Source: Rugalucina vietnamica | Taxonomy: Eukaryota > Mollusca > Bivalvia > Lucinida > Lucinidae | Reading direction: 5' to 3' | Assembly (NCBI GenBank): GCA_964017185.1 | Contig: OZ024871.1 | Coordinates: forward strand, 22,358,488-22,422,487 | DNA length: 64,000 nt | Shown: piece after piece, positions 1-10,263 of the stretch | Position numbering within the stretch: position 1 is the stretch's first letter | Layout: the number at the start of each line of letters is the position of its first letter | Notes under the pieces: generated by a model | Databases searched by the model: none | The model's input: the letters and a program-made list of their open reading frames with translations, nothing else | Told to the model about the DNA's origin: nothing | Made by a program: the position numbers and the translations under genes

Positions 1-2050
1 TGAGGAAAAATAAAAGGGGTATACTTATGAATTGCTGAAAATGGTGTCAAATGATTGCTTTGATTTTGATGTATAAGCTTATATTCATATACATAAATCA
101 TGTGACTCTTTAGAGCCTCCATTGTCAAAGTGTTTTACATTACCTCATATTACCATTTATATGATGGATTGAGTGAAATAAATTTTGAATTGAATTGAAT
201 TGACTCAAAGTTGTAATATTTTTATGAGGGCATAGAAGATATGGGGAAAATGTGGAAAAGGTAAAGGGATATACGCACAAAAAAGCTTGTATCTTGGTCT
301 CTTACGAGCCTGAATAGCTGAAAATGGTAACAAATTATTGCTTTGACGTTGTTCTTTAAGATTGTATTCATATGATATTATATAAATCAGATGACTCTAA
401 GTGGTGATAATTTTTTGAAGGCATAGAAGATGGATGAAAAATGTCAAAAAAATTAGGGGTATTCTTCTGTTTCTAGTCAAACAATGATTATATAGAGCAG
501 AAAATGGCATCAAACAATTGTGTAGACAACTATTTATTGGTTTGTTATCAGATAAGTTAATCATATGATTTCAAGTTTCAAAAATATTATTGAAATCATA
601 AATAGTTAAAGAAAAATTGAGGAAAAAAATAAAGGGGTATACTTACTTAAGTTCTTGCATCTCGGCCTCTGGTGGCACAAAATGGCTGAAAATTGTGTAA
701 AATGATTGCTCTGACATAGGGAAGTTGGTTGGTATTCAGATATATAAACCATATGATTAAATGTATTAATGATTTTTATGAATACGTAAAAAATATAGAA
801 GAAAAATGTGGAAACGATGGCAGAGTATACATACAAAAGTCCTTGTATCATGGAATCAGATGACCATTAAAAGCTGAAAATGGTGTTAAATAATTGCTAT
901 GACAATTATCTTTTGGTTATGAAATCAGATGAATTAATAAAATGATTTCAAGTTTAAAAATATTATTGAAAACATAGATAATAAAAGAAAAAGTGAGGGA
1001 AATAAAATGGGGTATACCTACAAAAAATCTTATATTTTGGCCTCTGATGGGCCGGAATAGCTGAAAGTGGTGTCAAAAGATTGCTTTAACTTTGTTCTAT
1101 TAGTTTGTATTCATATATATAAATCAAAGTGACTCTGAGTGCTAATAATTTTTGTGAAGGCATAGAAGATGGAGGAAAAATGCGGTAAAAATAAAAGGGT
1201 ATACTTACATAAGTTCTTGTTTCTAGTCAACCAATGATTATAAAGAGCTGAAAATGGCATCAAATGATTGTTTAGACAATTATCTATTTGAGTGTAATAA
1301 TATAAATTATTCATATGGTTTCAAGTTTCAAAAATATTGAAAACATAAATACTTAAACAAAAATTGAGAAAAAAAAAAATGAAGGGGTATACCAACATAC
1401 GTTCTTGTATCTCGGCCTCTGGTGGCCCCAAATAGCTGAAAATGGTGTTGAATGATTGCTTTGACCAAGGCTCATTAGCTGGTATTCAGATATATTAACC
1501 ATACGATTAAATGTTTTTATAATTTTATGCATGCGCAAAACTTATTGGGAAAAAATGCGGAAACAATAATGGGGTGTCCATACAAAAGTCCTTCTATCAT
1601 GGCCTGAAATGGCCATAAAGAGCTGACAATGGTGCAAAATGATATCCAAGACAACTGTCTTTTTTATATGTTCAAACGAATTAATTATGTGATTTCAATT
1701 TTCAAACATATTTATGAAAACTTAAATAATTAGAGAAAAAAATTGAGAAAATATTGAAGGGGTATACTTACAAAAGTTACTGCGTCTTGGCTTTTTATGG
1801 CCCTATAGAGATGTAGATGGCATCATAAGATTGCTAAGACATTGCTCCATTGGTCCATATTCAGATATATAAATTGTGCGACTTTATCTTTCAATATTTT
1901 TAAGAAATAAGAGCAAAATGCAGACAAATAAGACATTGACACACAAAATTACCTGTAAATTGGCTGCTAATTGACCTGTAAGGCTTCAAATGGCATCCAA
2001 TTACATGTATTGCTAAGGCATTGCACAGTTGCCTGTGATATATAATAACA
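1..2050. repeat. Satellite-like tandem array, period about 187 bp
   Basis: The stretch is built from about ten degenerate copies of one unit. Marker GGGGTATAC-like motifs recur near 17, 268, 455, 634, 822, 1012, 1198, 1385, 1571 and 1760. Each unit also has CTTGTATCTTGGCCTCT-like text, GCTGAAAATGGTGTCAAA and an ATATATAAATCAT stretch. The first interval is longer because of an insertion near 100-200. The short minus-strand ORFs here repeat with the units and are not genes. The array probably continues left of the window. Confidence 0.8.
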
Positions 2051-2054
2051 TAAT

Positions 2055-2201
2055 ATTAAAATTAATGTTTCACATTAATTGCAGTTTATGGGAAGGTAGC
2101 TTTCTGTATGTCTTTTAATCTAACATTTACATACATAGTTTGCTTAAATACCTTTGACATGCAGATTCTGTTTCAGTTTTAATGATACTGATTTAGGCTA
2201 T
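2055..2201 (+). repeat. Split direct repeat A1 of the Ngaro/PAT element
   Basis: These 147 bp match 8521-8667 over their full length. The match begins at ATTAAAATTAATG and stops at TTTAGGCTAT. It marks the left end of the element, directly after the 187-bp satellite. Confidence 0.9.
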
Positions 2202-2416
2202 TACTGCTTGCATTTAATATTGAAATGCATTCATATTTATATAATTGAATTGAACTTGAGAGGAACTTAATAATAATAACACAAATGGATTTATTCAAAT
2301 TTTAATTGAATTGTGTTAAACTTTGCTTATGGAATAAACTAGAAACAGAGTGAAACAATTTAATATCATGGAATTAGAGAAGTGCAAGTTCTGTTTTACT
2401 TGACAACAATATAAAG

Positions 2417-3682
2417 ATGCCTCCAACTAGGAGTAAGAGAGCAACTAGACACAGTTCTGCTCCCTATGATATGGGGAACTTAAATAACTGGTATTCAGAA
2501 CAATTTCGAGCCAAATTGGCTGAATGGAACATAGTTGCACCTATTAATTATACAAAAGCGGAGTTAAAGAGCTTATATGTGGCAAACTTGAGTGCTAGGA
2601 GCGATCCTAGCCAAAACACGCAGAAAGACAGTGCTGTGCCTACCCCCCAGGACTTACCCCCTGCTAATGCTAGAATACAGGCTGGCAATGAACTACTTCC
2701 TAATGTACAACCAGTAACATCACCTCAGTCAAATGTGATTGGGAACAGTGCTGTCCCTACATTAACAGAACCACAGGGCACCATCCAAAGCAACATCATG
2801 GTCAACATCATGAACACCATGACGTCCTTGATGCAGAAAATCTTAGATAAAGATAATAAAGACAACAGTAGCAGGAAGACACTGGACAATTTTTCAGCAG
2901 GTAACACCACTCAAAGTATTTCTGCTAGCAATATTTCATATGGCTTACACCCAGAGCAGATTAAAGATAATGATTACGTGTCAGAATCTCTCCGAGAGAA
3001 AATTGTCAATGGCAAATATGTGAACATGGTGCTCCTGCTTATACCAGAGTTTGAACAAACCAAAGATAGGAAAGATCGTTACCGGGATGCAAGGTTGAAT
3101 AGATCTTTGAGCATAGAGGAATTTATTGTAGCTTTTGAGAAATATAAGAGAATACACTGCTCTAGCCATCCATGGAGAAAGGAGGAACTGGACACTTATG
3201 AATCAAACCTAATTGAGATAGCTAGAGTGTACGGTCGCAAGTTCTATGAATATCATAAAATCTTCTCTCAGAAATGTGCCGTAGCCCTCGAGCAGGGCAA
3301 AAAAGTGAATTGGGCTGAAAAGGATAAGGACCTTCTACAAATGATAATTGGGGGCACTCAGTGCAACACATGTAACATCTGCCAGGAAGTAACTCATGTC
3401 ACCCAATTCTGCCCTCAAACTTTTTCACAGCTTGGTACGTACAAGTTCCAGTACCCTCAGTCCTTTTCAACACCAGTTGCCAATTCTACTGACAACCAAA
3501 GGAAAACTGTATTATGTTCTTGGTTCAATGCACAGGGCTGTAAGAAAGACAAATGCAACTACTTCCATGCTTGTAGTCTGTGCAACTCTGTTACTCATGG
3601 TAAAAAACAATGTTCAGCCCAGCCTATTCTTAATCTAGGTAAAAGTGCTCATTCAAAAACACAGCTAGGCAAAAGAAACTGA
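2417..3682 (+). CDS. Gag-like protein of the Ngaro/PAT element (ORF1)
   Basis: The 421-residue product starts at a real ATG. The N-terminus is basic, followed by a short helical stretch like a SAP motif (about residues 15-60) and a Ser/Asn/Gln-rich linker (60-180). The central part (about 190-310) is charged and probably structural. The C-terminus is cysteine-rich: CNTCNIC with a following C/H set near 320-335, then C-x7-C-x4-C-x3-H (CSWFNAQGCKKDKCNYFH), then CSLCNSVTHGKKQC, which suggests nucleic-acid binding. The ORF ends at UGA 3680-3682, and the same frame continues open into the RT. Function is inferred from position and zinc fingers; sequence similarity to known Gag proteins was not tested. 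Confidence 0.85.
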   Translation: MPPTRSKRATRHSSAPYDMGNLNNWYSEQFRAKLAEWNIVAPINYTKAELKSLYVANLSARSDPSQNTQKDSAVPTPQDLPPANARIQAGNELLPNVQPVTSPQSNVIGNSAVPTLTEPQGTIQSNIMVNIMNTMTSLMQKILDKDNKDNSSRKTLDNFSAGNTTQSISASNISYGLHPEQIKDNDYVSESLREKIVNGKYVNMVLLLIPEFEQTKDRKDRYRDARLNRSLSIEEFIVAFEKYKRIHCSSHPWRKEELDTYESNLIEIARVYGRKFYEYHKIFSQKCAVALEQGKKVNWAEKDKDLLQMIIGGTQCNTCNICQEVTHVTQFCPQTFSQLGTYKFQYPQSFSTPVANSTDNQRKTVLCSWFNAQGCKKDKCNYFHACSLCNSVTHGKKQCSAQPILNLGKSAHSKTQLGKRN

Positions 3683-3686
3683 CTAG
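3680..3686 (+). promoter_or_regulatory. Leaky stop context UGA CUAG between gag and RT
   Basis: The gag frame reads AGA AAC TGA CTA GAT. UGA followed by CUAG is a well-known efficient readthrough context in animal mRNAs and some viral genes. After the stop the same frame stays open for 392 codons and contains the whole RT. No ATG occurs in that frame until about 4238, inside the RT fingers/palm region, so an independent start would not give a working RT. Confidence 0.75.
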
Positions 3687-4858
3687 ATGATAAATTTCCC
3701 TCAACTCAGATAGACTTTCACAGACTTCGCGAGGAGTTGCTATTTCATCCAGATAGCAACTTTGTGGACTATTTATGTTCTGGGCTAGAACATGGTTTTG
3801 ATACACTTGTTTCTGATACAAAATTAAAAACTAAAGAATGTAGAAATTTGCTTAGTGCTCGCGAGAATGCTGACACTGTGCAGGAACTTCTCGATTCAGA
3901 ATGTGCTAACGGGTATGCTTATGGACCATTTTCAAATGCACCTTTTGAAACCTATAGGGTCAGCCCTATCGGGATAGCCACTGGGAAATATTCAGGGAAA
4001 AAGCGATTGATTGTAGATTTATCATCACCTCATAACTCAAAGAATCATAGCAGTATTAATAATCTCATTGACAAGGATCAGTGTACCCTGAGTTATATTA
4101 GAATTGATGATGCCATCAGTAAGATTTGTGAATTTGGTAAAGGGGCAGTACTCTGTAAGTTTGATATAAAACAGGCCTTCAAGCACTGCCCAATCAAAAA
4201 GGACCAATGGCATTTATTTCTTGTGCGCTGGGATGGAATGTATTATGTTCTGACAAGACTTGCATTTGGATGTCGGTCATCCCCTAGGATTTTTGACAAT
4301 TTAGCACAAGCCATATGTTGGATTGCGGAAAACAATTATAACATTCGCTGTATCCTGCATCTGCTGGATGATTTTTTGACAATTGACCCACCCAGTGCTG
4401 ATGGTGAAAGTACATTTTCAACAATGATGTTCATTTTCAATAGCTTAAAAGTACCTTTGAGTGAGAACAAAATTGAAGGTCCCTGTACTTGTCTGGAATA
4501 TTTAGGAATTATCCTTGATTCTGACAGCATGCAGTGCAGACTGCCTAGGGATAAAGTTGAAAGGATTATGAAATTTATTAAGGAACTTCTATCTAAAAGG
4601 TCCTGTACAAAAAGAGAACTCCTACAGTTGCTAGGACACATGAACTTTGCCTCTCGTGTCATTTTAGCTGGCAGAGCATTTGTGTCCTATCTTCTGGCAC
4701 TGGCATCATCTGTTTCAGAACTGCATTATTATGTTCATTTAAATTCTGAGTGCAGGCAGGACCTTTTTATGTGGATGGAGTTCCTTTCTAATTGGAATGG
4801 AATTTCCCTGTTCTATGAGAGTGAATTTACTTCCTCATTTGATAGAGTTACATACTGA
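3683..4858 (+). CDS. Reverse transcriptase domain of the Ngaro/PAT element
   Basis: This frame opens right after the gag UGA and runs to TGA 4856-4858. The RT motifs are clear: KKRLIVDLSSP, motif A FDIKQAFKHC, motif B RLAFGCRSSPRIF, motif C LLDDF (the Leu variant of Y/F-x-DD seen in this order), then CLEYLGIILDS and a thumb with LLGHMNFASRVI. The end, WMEFLSNWNGISLF, is the usual link into RNase H. No ATG precedes the motifs, so translation most likely comes from gag by readthrough. The RNase H lies in the frame one base ahead, so a +1 shift or a small mutation is needed near 4827-4858. Confidence 0.88.
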   Translation, partial: LDDKFPSTQIDFHRLREELLFHPDSNFVDYLCSGLEHGFDTLVSDTKLKTKECRNLLSARENADTVQELLDSECANGYAYGPFSNAPFETYRVSPIGIATGKYSGKKRLIVDLSSPHNSKNHSSINNLIDKDQCTLSYIRIDDAISKICEFGKGAVLCKFDIKQAFKHCPIKKDQWHLFLVRWDGMYYVLTRLAFGCRSSPRIFDNLAQAICWIAENNYNIRCILHLLDDFLTIDPPSADGESTFSTMMFIFNSLKVPLSENKIEGPCTCLEYLGIILDSDSMQCRLPRDKVERIMKFIKELLSKRSCTKRELLQLLGHMNFASRVILAGRAFVSYLLALASSVSELHYYVHLNSECRQDLFMWMEFLSNWNGISLFYESEFTSSFDRVTY

Positions 4859-5312
4859 TGCTGCCTCAACAAAAGGATTCTCAGTAGTATACAAAACCCA
4901 TTGGATCAGTGAGAAATGGCCGAAAGACATGCCCTCTTTACCAGATAATTTAGCCTCTATGGCCTTTATGGAACTATATCCAATTGTTGTGGCAGCATAT
5001 GTTTTCGGAGGAGAGTGGCAGCAAAAGAAAATAATGTTTGTGTGTGATAATCAATCTGTGAATGCAATTTTGCGTAAAGGTAGATCACGCTGTCCTCATA
5101 TTATGAAATTAATGAGGACACTGACATGGTTAGCACTCACTAACAACTTCCATTATTCTTCCATTTACATTGAAAGTCGACAGAATTTATCAGCTGACCT
5201 ACTTTCGCGTCTTCAGGTGGAGAAATTCAGGGACCTCCGGCCAGATGCGGACCCACGACCCACTCCATGTCCCAGCCCCGACAAGCTGCTGTGGAATTAC
5301 AGAGTTCAGTGA
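4797..5312 (+). CDS. RNase H domain of the Ngaro/PAT element
   Basis: This frame overlaps the RT end by 62 bases. It carries LHTDAASTKGF (first catalytic Asp), a MELYPIVVAAYVFG stretch (the Glu helix), VCDNQSVNAIL (second Asp) and ESRQNLSADLLSRL (third acidic site). This is the standard DIRS-order RNase H, directly after the RT. An ATG exists at 4797, but it lies upstream of the domain in what is RT linker, so a fused RT-RNase H made by frameshifting is more likely than separate initiation. Confidence 0.82.
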   Translation: MEFPCSMRVNLLPHLIELHTDAASTKGFSVVYKTHWISEKWPKDMPSLPDNLASMAFMELYPIVVAAYVFGGEWQQKKIMFVCDNQSVNAILRKGRSRCPHIMKLMRTLTWLALTNNFHYSSIYIESRQNLSADLLSRLQVEKFRDLRPDADPRPTPCPSPDKLLWNYRVQ

Positions 5313-6283
5313 ACAATATTCTGGCTAACTCTGTCAGTAACTCTACCAGAAAGGCTTATGACACTGGTATACGAACATTCATACAGTTTTTGTTGTTACA
5401 AGGTCTTGCATTTGACTGTACTCTATTACCAGTTACAAGTGAGAACAATTTAGTAGACTTTGTAGCATACTGTTTTGAACACCTTAAACTGAAGTTTACT
5501 ACAATTAAACTTTACTTATGTGGTATACGTTATAGTTATATGATTAATGGGGTCGAATCCCCTTTTGACAAGATGCCATTACAACGTTTGCATGCTGCCC
5601 TTTCGGGTATCAAAAGACTGCAAGGCTTGCATCGTAATCCTAAACTGCCAATTACAGCTGACATACTTCTTAAATTATGTCAATGTTTAGATTCAGGTTA
5701 TTTTGACTATTTCACCAATACTTTAATGAAAGCTGTCCTTCTAGTAGCTTATTTTGGTTTTTTACGTTGTGGTGAATTTGCTGTAACAAACACTTTTCAG
5801 CCAGATGTAAATTTGACTTTTGATGATGTAAAAATTTTTGACGACCATTTAACTATACATTTGAAACAATCCAAGACTGACCCTTTTCGCAAAGGCATCA
5901 CACTTATGATATTTAAAGTAGCTACTTATTTATGTGCCTACCAAGCAGTTGTCAAGTACATTTCTGTAAGACGCAGCAGCTTTCCTAATCTAGTAAATCA
6001 TTCTGATCCATTTTTTGTTACCAGCCTCGGTATACCTTTGACAAGGGCATTTTTTGTTGGTAATTTAAAGCTTTTAGTAAGTTGTATTGGTCTAGATAGC
6101 TCTAAGTTTGCAGGTCATTCGGTAAGACGAGGTTCAGCTACTGCTTGTGCACTTCACCGTATTGAAGATCATGTCATACAGAAGTTAGGCAGATGGTCAT
6201 CAAATTGTTATCAAAGATATATTGAAACTCCTAAATCTGTAATTAAAGATACCCAAATTGCAATGTCTACAGTTCTACAGTAA
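5267..6283 (+). CDS. Tyrosine recombinase of the Ngaro/PAT element
   Basis: The 338-residue frame starts at ATG 5267 and overlaps the RNase H frame by 46 bases. An N-terminal SAM-like core-binding part (NSTRKAYDTGIRTF) is followed by the catalytic domain. Visible catalytic residues are the box I Arg in FLRCGEFAVT, the HxxR of GHSVRRGSA, a Trp in GRWSS and the nucleophile in QRYIETP. It is full length for the family and shows no stop. It should integrate the circular cDNA. It may be made by a -1 shift or by its own start; the sequence does not decide. Confidence 0.9.
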   Translation: MSQPRQAAVELQSSVNNILANSVSNSTRKAYDTGIRTFIQFLLLQGLAFDCTLLPVTSENNLVDFVAYCFEHLKLKFTTIKLYLCGIRYSYMINGVESPFDKMPLQRLHAALSGIKRLQGLHRNPKLPITADILLKLCQCLDSGYFDYFTNTLMKAVLLVAYFGFLRCGEFAVTNTFQPDVNLTFDDVKIFDDHLTIHLKQSKTDPFRKGITLMIFKVATYLCAYQAVVKYISVRRSSFPNLVNHSDPFFVTSLGIPLTRAFFVGNLKLLVSCIGLDSSKFAGHSVRRGSATACALHRIEDHVIQKLGRWSSNCYQRYIETPKSVIKDTQIAMSTVLQ

Positions 6284-7415
6284 TTCATTAGCTGTCATTA
6301 GTGTAAATACACTTCCTGGTGTACTCTTGCAGCTGGGAGCTTGTCTACCATATATACTAGCATATTCATATTTGACAACACAGTGTCTGCAATGGCAGAT
6401 GGTATAGTTCTCTGCAAGTTTTATGCAGGTTTGCCTTTGTGATTCCTGCACCTCAGCCTCTTTTGAACATGGTTCATTATGTGGTATGGTTTGGATATAC
6501 CATAGCTCATTACAGGACCCCTTTTGGTCAATAATGCCATATTTGATCTACTTGTACACTTTCTATTCTCATTTTAACTAGGATTGACTAATTTATACTG
6601 ATATTAGTTAGACATCAACAGTGTTATAAAGAGATTGTGGTGTAATGCTTAACTACCCATTTCATTTTATGATTAGTTTGTCTTTTTCCTTGCTCTATTA
6701 GCATAGTTTTGTGCCATTTTGACATTTAGTTTGTAATTGAAACATGCAGCAGATTTTGATTTGTATAAAATTTGGTACAGGCTTTACTTTAGTCCATTTT
6801 TCTTTTTCTGTGTTAAATGTACAGGTATATAGTTACATGTAGTGACCCGTGTAATGTTTAGCACTGCTGGCTAAACAGTTTTACTCCTTGGCAATGACCA
6901 GGTGCATTCTGTCTATTGACCACCAAACATGCAGGCCTTAGATTCAAGTATTTTACGGTATTTTAGGATTGAGCTTTAATTCAGTATCACAACAAACTGG
7001 CTGTCAACAAATGTTTTCATCACAAGGTTGTTTATTTTCCTGTACTTGGTAATATGTATTGACATATTTCATATTGGCTGTTGGTATGAGCCTTTGTTCA
7101 TATAACATGTCTGACATTTGCTATTTTGTCATTTTGTTTGAAGAGTAAGATCAAATATTACACTTTTCTGTCTGTGATGTAGGTCAATTTGTCTGCAGTA
7201 CTTCCCAAGTAAGATAATCCTGTCCGGGCTAAGAGATTAAGTCAATTTACTGGGATGTCCGTAACAAACCAACAAACAAACAAACCAACAAATACTTCTA
7301 TTTAAAACAGTTTATCTACACTTTGTGAAGATTTCTAACATGGAATCTGCTTGTAAAGGTTGCCTAACAAGGGACCTCTCTCTGTTAAGACTTCTAACAT
7401 GAGGTCTAAAACTAA

Positions 7416-7466
<51 letters not shown>

Positions 7467-7849
7467 GTAGTAATGTAAAGATTCCTTACATGGAATCTGC
7501 TTGTAAAGGTTGCCTAACATGGGACCTCTCTCTGTAAAGACTTCTGACATGTGGTCTGGTAAAGATTCCTTACATGGAATCTGCTTGTAAAGGTTGCCTA
7601 ACAAGGGACCTCTCTCTGTAAAGACTTCTAACACGAGGTCTAAAACCTAAAAAAAAAAAAAAAAAAAAAAATCAATAAATCTACTGAAGGTTGCCTGTTA
7701 AGCTAATAGATGGCCACAACCATTGATCACTATAATACCAAGACCATATTATAAGGTACTTGATAGTACTTATGGTAATAATCAACTATAATATTAATTA
7801 TTTGTTTGTAGAGATTTATTTCTGTAAGATTACCTAACATGGGGCCTGT

Positions 7850-7886
<37 letters not shown>

Positions 7887-8244
7887 CAATACTTGGTAAT
7901 ATTTCTTCCAGTGGTCTGATTGCAATTACACATTTCTGGCTCATTTGATTTATAAAATGACCTATTTTGTAGGATAAATGCTTGTAAAGACTTCTAACAT
8001 GAGGTCTAGATACATTTTCACCTTTTATTTTTGTTGTTGATGTTGTTTTGTGATGACTTCTAACAATCATGATGTCTATTATCATACTGTTGACTCTTAT
8101 GAAAATGATTAGTACATGTATTAACAAACATAATCACTATAGCTCCTACTACTATTATTTCATTATGATGATGGTGGTGGTCTTTTATCATCGAATTCTG
8201 CCTTGGCTATTTGGGGATATCTCCTGACACAAGTCAGTCGATTT
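6284..8244 (+). other. 3' noncoding region of the Ngaro/PAT element
   Basis: No ORF with family features is seen between the recombinase stop and B1. About 6290-7320 is plain AT-rich sequence. From 7326 a repeat module with long poly(A) tracts begins (separate entry). The length, almost 2 kb, is large for a 3' region of this order. Confidence 0.6.
7326..8012 (+). repeat. Repeated module with three long poly(A) tracts inside the retrotransposon
   Basis: Phrases such as TGGAATCTGCTTGTAAAGG, TTGCCTAACAAGGGACC and AAGACTTCTAACATGAGG recur in order at about 7340-7410, 7490-7555, 7570-7645 and, in part, 7823-7850 and 7980-8008. Pure A tracts sit between modules at about 7417-7464, 7649-7670 and 7850-7881. 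Minus-strand ORFs here are poly-Phe artefacts. Confidence 0.75.
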
Positions 8245-8522
8245 GGCCAATTTCACAAATAATTATTGATTATTTGTTCTTTTAATACCCAAATATCCAA
8301 TTCTGAGTTCCCCGCTGGTTTAGCAGACTCCCGTCATTGTGGCTTTTGACGTGAGCCTGCATTCTGGGGGGACCAGTCTTTGGACTGACCCCTTATGGCC
8401 AAGGTAATTAATTATGTTTTACACTTTTCCTATTTCTGTAGTTTTTGTAGCTTTTATGTAGTCATCAATAAATATATATGTAATTGCATAGCTTTTTCAT
8501 CTTTTATCATTTCCCATAAAAT
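8245..8522 (+). repeat. Split direct repeat B1
   Basis: These 278 bp equal 8720-8997 throughout as far as I can read. The block runs from GGCCAATTTCACAAAT to TTTCCCATAAAAT and overlaps the start of A2 by two bases. It contains an internal palindromic phrase around GGGGGGACCAGTCTTTGG. Confidence 0.9.
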
Positions 8523-8667
8523 TAAAATTAATGTTTCACATTAATTGCAGTTTATGGGAAGGTAGCTTTCTGTATGTCTTTTAATCTAACATTTACATAC
8601 ATAGTTTGCTTAAATACCTTTGACATGCAGATTCTGTTTCAGTTTTAATGATACTGATTTAGGCTAT
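8521..8667 (+). repeat. Split direct repeat A2
   Basis: Copy of A1 (2055-2201), directly abutting B1. A1 at the 5' end with B1-A2-B2 at the 3' end is the diagnostic order for Ngaro and PAT elements. A 52-bp spacer (8668-8719) separates it from B2. Confidence 0.9.
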
Positions 8668-8719
8668 CCATCCACCTCCCCACCACCACCATTGTCATAG
8701 TGGACCAAGGGGTTCAGTC

Positions 8720-8997
8720 GGCCAATTTCACAAATAATTATTGATTATTTGTTCTTTTAATACCCAAATATCCAATTCTGAGTTCCCCGCTGGTTTAGCA
8801 GACTCCCGTCATTGTGGCTTTTGACGTGAGCCTGCATTCTGGGGGGACCAGTCTTTGGACTGACCCCTTATGGCCAAGGTAATTAATTATGTTTTACACT
8901 TTTCCTATTTCTGTAGTTTTTGTAGCTTTTATGTAGTCATCAATAAATATATATGTAATTGCATAGCTTTTTCATCTTTTATCATTTCCCATAAAAT
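8720..8997 (+). repeat. Split direct repeat B2, right end of the element
   Basis: Copy of B1 (8245-8522). Its end at ATAAAAT sets the right boundary of the retrotransposon near 8997. Confidence 0.9.
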
Positions 8998-9069
8998 AAT
9001 TTATAGCTTCATTTAAATGGGAGTAATACTTCGGAAATTTTTAGACAGAGTATCAATTATATGCAGAGT

Positions 9070-9440
9070 TTTAAAGTTGGTGGGGTAATTCTGTGTGAAA
9101 TAATGCCATACTTTCAAAAGATCATGAGGTTTTTAGTGTAAAATGAGACTGCACTTTATACTTTTGCTTTACAAACAATATACAATGCATTAGAAAGTAA
9201 CTAATAAATAAGAAACAATAACCAATTTATATACTACATATTAGCAGACTATTCATAGGATAATAGCACTACCTCCATACATCAATGAATTTGAGCAGTA
9301 TGCCAAATAAAACACTTGATCCTTCATCGGGAAGGTAAGGACTACTTAAAAACATTCAAACCAACTATAGCAGATGTCACCTCAAACTCAAAATATGAGA
9401 GATACAGGTTTGTGTGTTCTAGGATAAGAGACAATATTTG
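9070..9440 (+). repeat. Dispersed repeat, copy 1
   Basis: Matches 10264-10645 in the same direction. Shared phrases include GGTGGGGTAATT, CATTCAAACCAACTATAGCAG and GCGAGATACAGG-like text. The copies have diverged by substitutions and indels. No coding features are seen. Confidence 0.6.
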
Positions 9441-10263
9441 ATTTCAGTGTATAGTAAGGTAAGTATCAGAAATAATCCAAAATAATGCTTAAGCGTCCAT
9501 ACAATTGGTATCTTGTGTTTGTACTGAGCTTGACATTACCAAATATACCTAAATGGATTTAATATGCATCATACAGCTCTAAGAAAATGCCACAAACTTC
9601 ACTTTTAATTATAGTCTTGATTGTTTTAATGCATTACACCCTCGGTAACTAGTTATGGTCTTGTCGGGCTGTCAGTCACGTAGCAGCCACAGCTCCTGTG
9701 CATAGAGGCACATACATGTGATACCTCCCTCATCATCAGGGAGACTCCAGGAAATGAACCGTAAAATTGGTAAAAATTCTTCTAAAATGTACCACTTTTT
9801 AACAAAAAATCAAAATCTCCCTGAAATGAATCAGGAATTTTCCTATATATTCTATACATTTTTCAAAAATCTCCCTGAAATGGAAGAAAAATCTCCCTGA
9901 TTCATCTTTCAAACTCATCACATGTATGGAGGCAAGTTATCAGTTCTTAGTTCACATTTTTTTTGCCATTAACTTGAATCAGTCATTGAAAAAGAAGAAT
10001 GTCTAATTCAGAAAGATTTTCAAGTCAACACTTCGTGAAAATATTCACTAGTACAAATGCGCATGTAGTTGATTTTACGCTGTTTGATACCATTGATGCA
10101 TTACCACATTTAGGTATAACCTTAAGTATAGTTCCATACAGTTTAGTAAACAGTTTTTATTGCTTTTCAGGCTATTGTTTAAGCATGTTAAAGAGGATAG
10201 ATTGTTAAAAACAAACTAACCATAAGAAGATTAACATTAAAATCGCATACATGCATATTATTA
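9441..10263. other. No gene seen
   Basis: AT-rich noncoding sequence. The phrase CTCCCTGAAATG recurs three times near 9750-9900, like the subterminal repeats of the CAGGG-ended elements elsewhere in the window. The ORFs of 60-70 codons have no recognisable features. Confidence 0.5.

Larger units (their letters stand above)
2055..8997 (+). mobile_element. Complete Ngaro/PAT-type tyrosine-recombinase retrotransposon
   Basis: The element has the split direct repeat layout A1 (2055-2201), internal ORFs, B1 (8245-8522), A2 (8521-8667), B2 (8720-8997). Both repeat pairs match without a length difference and I see no mismatch, which argues for a recent insertion. It codes in order for a Gag-like protein, reverse transcriptase, RNase H and a tyrosine recombinase with the R...HxxR...Y residues. 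There is no integrase or AP endonuclease. Elements of this order replicate through RNA and are thought to integrate as circles with the recombinase, leaving no target duplication. Placement between Ngaro and PAT needs an RT tree; the order-level call is firm. Confidence 0.92.

Noticed and set aside
1-2050. CRISPR-like array (regular repeats)
   Set aside because: The whole unit of about 187 bp is repeated with no unique spacers, and the context is eukaryotic. The same holds for 37088-38270 and the F2/F3 cores.
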